Shown here: piece after piece, positions 1 to 5,297 of the stretch | How positions within the stretch are numbered: the stretch's first letter is position 1 | How the letters are laid out: the number at the start of each line of letters is the position of its first letter | From: an uncultured archaeon | GTDB lineage: Archaea > Halobacteriota > Methanosarcinia > Methanosarcinales > Methanoperedenaceae | NCBI GenBank assembly: GCA_902386085.1 | Contig: CABMIA010000117.1 | Span: 1 to 5,297 of the forward strand | Reading direction: 5' to 3' | Length of the DNA: 5,297 bases | Made by a program: the position numbers and the translations under genes | The notes under the pieces: generated by a model | Told to the model about the DNA's origin: nothing | Database searches by the model: none | The model's input: only the letters and a program-made list of their open reading frames with translations

Positions 1-783
1 GTTCCCGACGGTTCATCCATAACCCGTGATTTTTCAACGATGGCGGATGATTTATCTGCCGAATGCTCACTTGACCTTGAAAAAATCGCAGGCCAGATCA
101 TCCTGTATAATTCAATGGAAACAAAAGGCATGACGATGGACATGCTCGATCAGCAGCCAAGGCGCTTTGTGGCAACTGATAAGGGATGGACGAGCGATAT
201 TAAAGAAGGGGAGGCTTACTATGCTTTCCAGAGAATGTACGAATTAAAGCGTCCCCTGGAAACGCTGACCGGGCGGCAGCAGTTCTACATCGACCATGAC
301 TGGTACCTGACCGACTTCCATGAAGAATTACCCGTGTACAAACCGCCTGTGGACGGGACGAAATACCCGCTCATGTTCGTTACCCCTCACGGGCGCTGGA
401 GCATACATTCCCTGTGGAGGGATGCAAAATATCAACTGAGGTTGCAGAGGGGGTATCCTGTTGTTTACCTGAACCCGGCGGATGCCTCTGCCCGCGGACT
501 TGCGGATAATGATGTTGTTGAAATATACAATGACACAGGGACAATTATTGCTCATCTTTACATCTCGGAACGGATGCCGCAGGGGCTTTCCCTCATGTAC
601 CAGGGCTGGGAGCGCTACACCTTTAAAAAAGGAGGCTTCCAGAGCCCAATGACTATCCGCATCAAGCCGACGCAGCTTGCAGGGGGATACGGGCAGCTCC
701 ATTTCAAGGTAAACTACTGGGGCCCGACCGGGAACCAGAGGGATACCCGCGTTGAGATACGAAAATATGAGGGGGAAGGGTAA
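1..783 (+). CDS. Type II DMSO-reductase-family molybdoenzyme, catalytic alpha subunit (3' part only)
   Basis: The reading frame is open from the left window edge to TAA at 781-783, so the 5' end is missing; the ATG at 40 lies inside the gene and is not the start. The 260 visible codons cover the end of the catalytic region and the C-terminal molybdopterin-dinucleotide-binding domain. Family hallmarks are LTGRQQFYIDHDW (about 268-306), PHGRWSIHSLWRD (385-423), LRLQRGYPVVYLNPADA (about 439-489) and NYWGPTGNQRDTR (712-750). These belong to the NarG/EbdA/SerA/PcrA/DdhA group, whose alpha subunit holds a Mo-bis-MGD cofactor and one Fe-S cluster. The N-terminal Tat signal, Fe-S motif and Mo-ligand Asp expected from the family would lie outside the window. 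The stop overlaps the beta start by one base (TAATG), so the two genes are translationally coupled. Family placement is firm. The substrate is undetermined: nitrate, selenate, chlorine oxyanions, dimethyl sulfide and hydrocarbons are all used by relatives. Confidence 0.93.
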   Translation, partial: VPDGSSITRDFSTMADDLSAECSLDLEKIAGQIILYNSMETKGMTMDMLDQQPRRFVATDKGWTSDIKEGEAYYAFQRMYELKRPLETLTGRQQFYIDHDWYLTDFHEELPVYKPPVDGTKYPLMFVTPHGRWSIHSLWRDAKYQLRLQRGYPVVYLNPADASARGLADNDVVEIYNDTGTIIAHLYISERMPQGLSLMYQGWERYTFKKGGFQSPMTIRIKPTQLAGGYGQLHFKVNYWGPTGNQRDTRVEIRKYEGEG

Positions 784-1820
784 TGCCCGTAAAAAGACAG
801 ATACGAATGGTCGCAGACCTGAACAAGTGTCTCGGCTGCCATACCTGCACCATGGCGTGCAAGACCATGTGGACCGACAGGAACAAAGGCCAGATGCATA
901 TGTACTGGAACAACGTGGAAACCCGGCCTGGTAAAGGTTATCCTAAAGACTGGGAGACCCAGGGTGGCTGGTTCAACGCTCAGGACAAAAGCGCCATACC
1001 GCTGCCAGGTATCAACCAAGGTTACGGTGCGCCCTGGGAATACAACTACGAAGATGTGATGAAAACAAAAGGAGGAGATGCCAAAGCATCCGTGCTGGTG
1101 CCTTCCCCGGAACATTCCGGGAAGGATGCTTATGCAAGCAACTGGGATGAGGATGTGGGTGAGGGAACATTCCCGAATACATTTTACTTTTATCTTCCGC
1201 GCATCTGCAACCACTGTACCGACCCCCCGTGCGTGGATGCCTGTCCGCGCCAGGCAGTTTATAAGCGCGAAGAGGATGGAATCGTCCTTGTTGAACAGGC
1301 AAGGTGCAGGGGCTACCGCTATTGCATCAAGGGGTGTCCATATAAGAAAATCTATTATAACCCTGAAGAAAAAATTGCCCAGAAGTGTATCTTCTGCTAT
1401 CCCAGGATAGAACAGCCCCTTGGGACCTTCTGTGCCACGCAGTGCGTCGGGCGCATACACCACGTGGGTTATGCAGACGATGTGAACAGCGGCGTTTACA
1501 AACTCATCGATAAGTGGAAAGTGGCCCTGCGGCTGCATCCGGAATACAAGACCGAACCAAATGTGTTTTATATCCCGCCTCTTTCCCCGGCGACGTATTC
1601 GCCTGAGGGCGCCCTGGGCGATAACCAGCGAATCCCGGTTGAAGTGCTGGCAAAGCTTTTTGGCGATACGCCAGACCAGACCCTTGACCAGCGTGCTTCG
1701 CGCATCCTGGAAATCTTCGGGATTCTCCAGGCTGAGCGGGAAAAAGTTGCAAAAGGTGAGCATTCGGAATTGATCGATATACTGATCCCGCATTCTGAAG
1801 CTGATAGAATCCAGGTATAA
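783..1820 (+). CDS. Molybdoenzyme iron-sulfur beta subunit (NarH/EbdB/SerB-like)
   Basis: This 345-residue electron-transfer subunit carries electrons between the Mo subunit and the heme subunit. Four Cys groups are complete: C16, C19, C22, C26; C142, C145, C150, C154; C175, Y178, C181, C185; and C202, C205, C217, C221. In the third group Tyr178 replaces a Cys, in the place where NarH has Trp, so one cluster should be [3Fe-4S] and the other three [4Fe-4S]. CRGYRYC, GCPYKKIYYN and KCIFCYPRIE are typical of the NarH/EbdB/SerB/PcrB group. The length suits the short EbdB/SerB type better than NarH, which is longer. The ATG at 783 is supported by a strong purine-rich Shine-Dalgarno (GAGGGGG, 769-775) and the TAATG overlap with alpha. 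There is no signal peptide; in characterised relatives beta is exported together with alpha through the Tat signal of alpha. The family is certain; the substrate is not. Confidence 0.95.
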   Translation: MPVKRQIRMVADLNKCLGCHTCTMACKTMWTDRNKGQMHMYWNNVETRPGKGYPKDWETQGGWFNAQDKSAIPLPGINQGYGAPWEYNYEDVMKTKGGDAKASVLVPSPEHSGKDAYASNWDEDVGEGTFPNTFYFYLPRICNHCTDPPCVDACPRQAVYKREEDGIVLVEQARCRGYRYCIKGCPYKKIYYNPEEKIAQKCIFCYPRIEQPLGTFCATQCVGRIHHVGYADDVNSGVYKLIDKWKVALRLHPEYKTEPNVFYIPPLSPATYSPEGALGDNQRIPVEVLAKLFGDTPDQTLDQRASRILEIFGILQAEREKVAKGEHSELIDILIPHSEADRIQV

Positions 1821-1830
1821 TCGAGGTAAA

Positions 1831-1857
1831 ATGAAAATAATAACAAAGAGGTTTTAA
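1831..1857 (+). other. Possible 8-codon leader ORF (MKIITKRF) ahead of gamma
   Basis: In the gap between beta and gamma, ATG at 1831 follows GAGG (1823-1826) at a workable distance. It reads eight codons and stops with TAA at 1855-1857, two bases before the GTG of gamma. It could couple translation of gamma to upstream ribosomes, or it may be chance. It is not a displaced signal peptide: it lies in a different frame from gamma, and the gamma frame has its own stop at 1827-1829. Confidence 0.2.
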
Positions 1858-1859
1858 TT

Positions 1860-2507
1860 GTGGCTGGCAGTACTGTGGCAGAAATTGAAGCGGCATATGT
1901 TCCAGGTATTATCGCTCTTGACCCTGAAGACCCCGCATGGCAAAATGTAACGGAAACTGCCGTCGTTTTCAGCAGGAGGCTCAATGAAGTGGGTGCCAGG
2001 ATCACGTTTGCATCGGACGAGAATAGAATAGTCAGGGTTAAAGCGGCGCACAATGGGATTGATGTCTTTTTCTTTTTCAAATGGATTGCTGCAACAGAGA
2101 ATAGTTCAGTGGATGATTATCCGCTCTTTGCGGATGCTTTTGCGATTGAAATCCCTCTATTCACAGAAGAAAGTTTTCTCTGGATGGGCGCCATGGATAA
2201 ACCTGTGAACATCATTTTCTGGAGGGCTGATCTGTCCAAGCCAGAGAACATTGTTGGCGGCGGCATGGGCACGGTGCAGGAAAGCCCAGATGCAGCTTCC
2301 CAGAACATCAGGCATTACCAGAGATGGGCAGACGGGGAATGGAGAGTGATCATCGCAAGGCCGATGTCCGCAGCTTCTGAAAACCAGGTCTCGTTCCTGC
2401 GCGGCAAAAGTTACAGGATCGCATTTGCCAACTGGAAAGGCGGCGTGTATGCGGAGCGGGGAGGCCACAAAATAGTCTCGGAGTGGGAAATTCTTTCTAT
2501 AAAGTAA
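1860..2507 (+). CDS. Ethylbenzene-dehydrogenase-type heme b gamma subunit
   Basis: This 215-residue protein resembles the EbdC/SerC/DdhC/PcrC gamma subunits (EB_dh heme-binding domain), which bind one heme b and exchange electrons with an outside cytochrome. The heme in EbdC is held by a Met and a Lys. Matching candidates here are Met109 in FLWMGAMDKPVNIIFWRAD, the usual Met-Gly followed by PVxIxxW, and Lys204 in HKIVSEW, the usual Lys-x-x-Ser-x-Trp near the C-terminus. The start is GTG at 1860 with GAGG at 1848-1851; a stop at 1827-1829 in the same frame rules out a longer N-terminus. The N-terminus (MAGSTVAEIEAAY) has no hydrophobic segment, so no Sec signal peptide is visible, although gamma subunits of periplasmic relatives normally have one. 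It may be co-exported with alpha-beta or act in the cytoplasm. Its place between beta and the chaperone matches the family operon order. The fold assignment is good; the ligand positions are inferred from motif position. Confidence 0.85.
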   Translation: MAGSTVAEIEAAYVPGIIALDPEDPAWQNVTETAVVFSRRLNEVGARITFASDENRIVRVKAAHNGIDVFFFFKWIAATENSSVDDYPLFADAFAIEIPLFTEESFLWMGAMDKPVNIIFWRADLSKPENIVGGGMGTVQESPDAASQNIRHYQRWADGEWRVIIARPMSAASENQVSFLRGKSYRIAFANWKGGVYAERGGHKIVSEWEILSIK

Positions 2508-2520
2508 TGCAGAGCGATAT

Positions 2521-3186
2521 ATGCCACAAGAATTATTGCCTTCCTTTGCACCTATCCGGAGCAACATATACAGGTTACTCTCTACAGGATTTCGCTATCC
2601 TGGCCATGCTGTTTTCAGGACTTTCCAGAATGGGAAATTCCTGGCCGAACTTGAGACTAACATATCCCTTCTTCCCCATCTCAACATCCCGGGGGTCGAA
2701 AAGGCTCTTTTTATCAATAGCCTGGAAGGAGTTGCCTTTTCAGAGTTCGAAATGAAATTCGTCCAGACATTTGATACAGGTTCTCCTCTTCCATCCTGCC
2801 CGCCCTACGAGGGATTGTACGGCCACGAACCCAGGACTGCGGTCATGCTTGAGATAAGTGAGTTCTACAGGCACTTTGGCCTGAAAATGAACCAAGGAGA
2901 AGGCAAACGTGAGTTTCCAGACCATATCTCGGCAGAGCTTGAGTTCCTGCATTTCCTTACTTTCCAGGAGGCTGCGGCGGTAAAGGATAAAGATCAGGAG
3001 CTTCTGAAAGAATATATCCTGGCGCAAAGGGATTTTCTTGAGCGCCATGTTATGAGATGGATCCCGAGATATTGTGATGAACTTCAAAGTTCTGTCAGGG
3101 TACCTTTTTACGTACAGCTTGCTAAAATTGCCTCGAAGTTCATTACGCGCGATTTTGAATGGGTAAATTCAAATTACCAGATATAG
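2521..3186 (+). CDS. TorD/NarJ/DdhD-family molybdoenzyme maturation chaperone
   Basis: This 221-residue, probably all-helical cytoplasmic protein belongs to the chaperones that bind the immature catalytic subunit, help insert the Mo cofactor and hold back Tat export until folding is complete. Recognisable motifs are CPPYEGLYG (93-101), FPDHISAELEFLHFL (132-146) and FLERHVMRWIPRYCDEL (172-188). These match the P-P-Y-E-x-x-Y-G, P-D-H-x-x-x-E-L-E-F and H-x-x-x-W-x-P patterns of the family, and the length is normal. ATG at 2521 is the first start after an in-frame stop at 2500-2502. It sits 13 bases after the gamma stop with only a weak purine stretch (AGAG, 2511-2514), so it probably relies on coupling. 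It is the last gene of the operon; the next gene has its own promoter. It is most likely dedicated to the alpha subunit encoded upstream. Confidence 0.9.
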   Translation: MPQELLPSFAPIRSNIYRLLSTGFRYPGHAVFRTFQNGKFLAELETNISLLPHLNIPGVEKALFINSLEGVAFSEFEMKFVQTFDTGSPLPSCPPYEGLYGHEPRTAVMLEISEFYRHFGLKMNQGEGKREFPDHISAELEFLHFLTFQEAAAVKDKDQELLKEYILAQRDFLERHVMRWIPRYCDELQSSVRVPFYVQLAKIASKFITRDFEWVNSNYQI

Positions 3187-3234
3187 AAGGACGTTTAGGC
3201 AATTGCAGCTTTCACCATAAAAACTTCTATCGTT

Positions 3235-3319
3235 GTATCGGATTGTTCTAAATTTATCAGATACCAATATATACTTCTGCATCATATCGGATATATCAAA
3301 TTATGTCCGATACCGATAC
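3235..3319 (+). repeat. Cluster of TATCGGA direct and inverted repeats around the fic promoter
   Basis: Direct copies are TATCGGAT at 3236-3243, TATCAGAT at 3255-3262 (one mismatch) and TATCGGAT at 3285-3292. Inverted copies are TCCGATAC at 3306-3313 and CCGATAC at 3313-3319, the last two lying in codons 2-6 of fic. GTATCGGA at 3235-3242 and TCCGATAC at 3306-3313 form an exact 8-base inverted pair. The copies flank the probable TATA box and the start codon, where a repressor would act. An operator role is inferred; the regulator could be the C-terminal helix-turn-helix of the Fic protein itself. Confidence 0.4.
3266..3274 (+). promoter_or_regulatory. Probable archaeal TATA box for fic
   Basis: AATATATAC is centred about 33 bases before the fic ATG. 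With the usual archaeal distance of about 25 bases, transcription would start only a few bases before the ATG, giving a nearly leaderless mRNA. This agrees with the lack of any Shine-Dalgarno before 3303. The 116-base gap holding it also separates fic from the molybdoenzyme operon. No clear terminator is visible after 3186. Confidence 0.5.
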
Positions 3320-4229
3320 ATCATTAATCCAGGAAAAGCTTCTTTCACGAATAAATGAAAAAATACAAAGGCTCAACTCGCTTCGACCTCTACCAGCCGA
3401 TGCTGTAAAAAAGCTGCATGAAGAAATGAGGCTCCTCCATACATATCACTCAAATGCCATAGAAGGGAATACCCTGACACTCCAGGAGACAAAACTTGTT
3501 CTTGAAGAAGGGATTACAATTGGCGGAAAATCACTGCGTGAGCACCTTGAAGCAACAAATAACGCCAGAGCATTCGACTTGATTGAAGATATTGCAAAAA
3601 GGAAAGAGACGATAGACCATGTTGTAATTCAAAAGATCCATGAAGTAGTTACAAGTGGCATTTTAGAGGATGCCGGAAAATATCGTACCGGAAACGTGAG
3701 AATAACAGGCTCACCCAAAACTCCCCCCGACTGGTCAAAAGTACCTAAACTAATGGATGAGCTTATTAAAAAAATTGCTCAATATAATAGGCATCCCGTT
3801 GAGGTCGCTGCTCTCCTCCACCACTGGTTCGTTGAGATCCATCCATTCATAGATGGCAACGGCAGGGTGTCCCGCCTGCTTACCAACCTGTATTTGATTG
3901 CCAATGGTTATCCGCCAATAGTTCTCAAAAAAGAGGACAGAGGAAAATATTACAGGGTCCTGAGAGCAGCCGATGCAGGAAACCCGGGTTTATTTGCCAA
4001 TTTCATTGCAAAGGCGGAAGATGAGAGCCTGACGATGTATCTTTCTATCTTCGGCGGGGTTGATGAATTGCTGCCCCTCAAAGAACTTGCCGGAAAAACA
4101 CCTTATTCCCAGGGATACCTGAGCCTGAGAGCAAGGCAGGGTGTCCTGGATGCGGTAAAAATAGGGAAGATATGGTATTCATCAAGACATGCAATAGAAG
4201 AATATCTATCCGGACATGGGGAACGATAG
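3303..4229 (+). CDS. Class II Fic-domain protein with C-terminal helix-turn-helix
   Basis: This 308-residue protein carries the full Fic signature HPFIDGNGRVSR (180-191) with catalytic His180, the phosphate-anchoring DGNGR loop and Arg191. Fic enzymes usually transfer AMP from ATP to a hydroxyl side chain of a target protein. The N-terminal part has the inhibitory motif SNAIEG (50-55, S/T-x-x-x-E-G/N), whose Glu54 should block ATP binding. This makes it a self-inhibited class II Fic that needs no separate antitoxin. The flap region GKYRTGNVRITGS (125-137) is also present. Residues about 267-303 (TPYSQGYLSLRARQG, then AVKIGKIWY and IEEYL) resemble an excisionase/MerR-like DNA-binding helix-turn-helix, as in many prokaryotic Fic proteins. 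ATG at 3303 has a TATA box upstream and no Shine-Dalgarno. The gene looks more AT-rich than the preceding operon and stands alone, so acquisition by transfer is possible. The target is unknown. Confidence 0.95.
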   Translation: MSDTDTSLIQEKLLSRINEKIQRLNSLRPLPADAVKKLHEEMRLLHTYHSNAIEGNTLTLQETKLVLEEGITIGGKSLREHLEATNNARAFDLIEDIAKRKETIDHVVIQKIHEVVTSGILEDAGKYRTGNVRITGSPKTPPDWSKVPKLMDELIKKIAQYNRHPVEVAALLHHWFVEIHPFIDGNGRVSRLLTNLYLIANGYPPIVLKKEDRGKYYRVLRAADAGNPGLFANFIAKAEDESLTMYLSIFGGVDELLPLKELAGKTPYSQGYLSLRARQGVLDAVKIGKIWYSSRHAIEEYLSGHGER

Positions 4230-4298
4230 GGCTTGTCATACTTCTGCTGGTTTGCCTGCTCTCTATTTTCTGATCAAAGCCCGATATCATAACACATC

Positions 4299-4307
4299 CT
4301 TATATCC
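4299..4307 (+). promoter_or_regulatory. Probable archaeal TATA box for the GTPase gene
   Basis: CTTATATCC is centred about 26 bases before the ATG at 4329, the normal archaeal TATA-to-start distance for a leaderless transcript. There is no Shine-Dalgarno before that ATG. The box therefore supports 4329, and not the GTG at 4431, as the original start. The rest of 4230-4328 shows no convincing gene. Confidence 0.5.
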
Positions 4308-4328
4308 TAATGCACCGTAGAACGTGGC

Positions 4329-5093
4329 ATGGCAAGCTACAAAGTGATGGTAAATGATGTTATAAAAAAGGCCGATATCCTTCTTGAGGTCGTAGATGCG
4401 AGGTTTCCTGATGAGACACGGAACAGCTAAGTGGATCGTGATATAGCGCGTTCAAAGAAGCCGTTCATAATAGTCCTTAACAAATGCGATCTCGTGTCGA
4501 AGGAAACAATTGAGAAAACCAAATCCCGGTTTTCAAAAATCGCTCCCACGGTCTTCGTGTCTACCAAAGACAGGTTCGGGACGACAATGTTAAGACACAA
4601 GATCCTTGAAATAGCCGGCATAAAAGGACGTGATATACTTGTCGGTTCACTTGGCTATCCCAACACAGGTAAATCATCGGTGATCAATGGCGTGGCAGGG
4701 AAGCACAAAGCCGGCACATCCCCGATATCCGGCCACACAAAAGGAGTCCAGCTTGTGGATGCAGGTTCGCGCATAATGTTTATCGATACGCCGGGAGTCA
4801 TACCTTTTGGCGAGAACGACCAGTATTTACAGGGCCTTCTTTCAGTGAAGAGCGCATCACACCTTGAGGATCCCGTAGGTGTGGCTATGAAGATAATAGA
4901 GAAAATGTGCGTTGAAAACAAGGCTTCCCTGGAATCGTTCTATCATGTCACAATAGAAGGACAGCATTCCTATGATGTCCTTGAACTCATAGGAAGACAG
5001 TGCAATTTCCTCAAGAAGAAAGGGGAAGTGGATGAAGCAAGAGCGGCCAGCAGGGTAATCAATGACTGGCAAAAAGGGTTACTTTTGATATAA
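4329..5093 (+). pseudogene. Circularly permuted GTPase (RbgA/YlqF/MJ1464-like), interrupted by in-frame TAA
   Basis: Read through from ATG 4329, the frame gives 254 codons broken only by TAA at 4428-4430 (codon 34). Both sides match one family. Before the stop is DILLEVVDARFPDETRNS, the usual family N-terminus. After it come G4 NKCD (51-54), G5-like VSTKD, G1 GYPNTGKSS (109-117), a G2 Thr in SGHTKG (about 137) and G3 DTPG (153-156). The G4-G5-G1-G2-G3 order marks the circularly permuted YlqF/RbgA/YawG GTPases, whose studied members assist large ribosomal subunit assembly. The codon right after TAA is GTG (4431), which opens a 220-residue frame keeping every GTP-binding motif, so a shortened protein could be made by reinitiation. 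One base change (for example GAA to TAA) explains the break. It may be a young pseudogene, a sequence error or a split gene. The family is sure; the status is not. Confidence 0.85.
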
Positions 5094-5135
5094 GTAGAAA
5101 AATATCATTATATGGCTGTCATTTCCATATTATTC

Positions 5136-5141
5136 AAAAAA
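5136..5141 (-). terminator. Possible T-run terminator after the minus-strand YwbE gene
   Basis: Read on the minus strand this is TTTTTT, about 32 bases after the YwbE stop codon. Archaeal transcription often ends at short T runs without a hairpin. The evidence is only the T run and its position in an 80-base gap between convergent genes. No comparable T run follows the GTPase gene on the plus strand before 5183. Confidence 0.25.
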
Positions 5142-5172
5142 TCCAGTAGCCGGCCAATTCATGAAGGATTGC

Positions 5173-5297
5173 TTATCTTGTAACTTTTTGATGAATTTCC
5201 TTGACTCTTCCAATCCGGCCATCTTCTAATTCAACCTTTATTCAATGTGTATGGAATAAAGCATTAGTTAAAATCCTCTTTAGAATACCCTGGGTTA
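5173..5297 (-). pseudogene. YwbE-family (DUF2196) protein, 3' part, with in-frame TGA
   Basis: The minus strand in the frame ending with TAA at 5175-5173 reads TQGILKRILTNALFHTH, then TGA at 5244-5242, then IKVELEDGRIGRVKEIHQK. This matches the C-terminal half of the small YwbE family (about 65-70 residues, function unknown), recalled as a TxGIVKxILTN stretch followed by HPHGIKVxLEDGxxGRVxEI. The TGA falls exactly on the conserved Gly of H-x-H-G-I-K-V, so one change (GGA to TGA) explains it. The 5' half lies beyond the right window edge. It is convergent with the GTPase gene, 79 bases apart. The assignment rests on motif memory over about 40 codons, but the match runs across both sides of the stop in one frame. 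It may be a recent pseudogene or a sequence error. Confidence 0.7.

Noticed and set aside
714..1793. Long minus-strand open frame of 359 codons antisense to the beta subunit gene
   Set aside because: The plus strand encodes an unmistakable Fe-S protein with all cysteine motifs. The antisense product shows no recognisable family and arises from codon bias of the real gene.
1568..2080. Minus-strand open frame of 170 codons crossing the beta-gamma junction
   Set aside because: It overlaps two well-supported genes, has no family resemblance and no promoter or ribosome site that I can see.
2483..2755. Plus-strand open frame of 90 codons overlapping the ends of gamma and the start of the chaperone
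   Set aside because: It is out of frame with both genes, and the chaperone motifs continue in the other frame through the same bases.
3187..3302. Separate antitoxin gene before fic
   Set aside because: No open frame of useful length exists in the gap, and the inhibitory motif is inside the Fic protein itself.
3235..3319. CRISPR-like array
   Set aside because: The units are only 7-8 bases, unevenly spaced and in both orientations, so a regulatory-site cluster fits and an array does not.
4428..4430. Pyrrolysine or other programmed readthrough at the GTPase stop
   Set aside because: The codon is TAA, not TAG, and TAG ends two genes here normally (chaperone and fic).
5130..5222. Minus-strand 30-codon ORF starting MAGLEESRKF
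   Set aside because: It lies in a different frame inside and beyond the YwbE remnant; the YwbE match in the other frame explains the same bases better.
5242..5244. TGA read as glycine, as in the UGA-Gly code of Gracilibacteria/SR1, since it sits at a Gly position and none of the other genes here ends in TGA
   Set aside because: No other in-frame TGA appears in well over 1,300 codons of the remaining genes, which use normal Gly codons, and the promoters look archaeal. The TAA in the GTPase would also remain unexplained.

Overview
The window looks like a piece of an archaeal chromosome. Two of its genes have an archaeal TATA box about 26-33 bases before the ATG and no Shine-Dalgarno sequence, which is the usual layout of leaderless archaeal transcripts. 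A circularly permuted GTPase and a molybdoenzyme cluster of this kind would fit a respiratory euryarchaeon. A Methanoperedens/ANME-2d-like or related Methanosarcinales origin is possible, but that is inference and no marker gene here proves it.

Positions 1-3186 hold the 3' part of a four-gene operon for a type II DMSO-reductase-family molybdoenzyme (the NarG/EbdA/SerA/PcrA/DdhA group). In order these are the C-terminal part of the catalytic Mo-bis-MGD alpha subunit (cut by the window edge), a beta subunit with four Fe-S clusters, a gamma subunit of the ethylbenzene-dehydrogenase heme-b type, and a TorD/NarJ-type maturation chaperone. Electrons would pass between the Mo site and heme b through the Fe-S wire of beta, while the chaperone would assemble or proofread alpha. 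The substrate (nitrate, selenate, a chlorine oxyanion, dimethyl sulfide or a hydrocarbon) cannot be read from what is visible. No membrane anchor (NarI type) and no Rieske protein is in the window. The gamma subunit has no signal peptide of its own.

Positions 3187-4229 hold a separate, more AT-rich unit: a single class II Fic protein (AMP-transferase family) with an N-terminal inhibitory motif and a C-terminal excisionase-like helix-turn-helix. A cluster of TATCGGA-type direct and inverted repeats surrounds its promoter and start codon and may be an operator.

Positions 4299-5297 hold two convergent, apparently broken genes. On the + strand is a circularly permuted RbgA/YlqF-like GTPase with an in-frame TAA at codon 34, followed at once by GTG. 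On the - strand, running off the right edge, is the 3' part of a YwbE-family (DUF2196) gene with an in-frame TGA where a glycine is expected. Each needs only one base change to be restored, so these are recent nonsense mutations, sequence errors or, less likely, recoding. I see no RNA genes, insertion sequences or CRISPR arrays.
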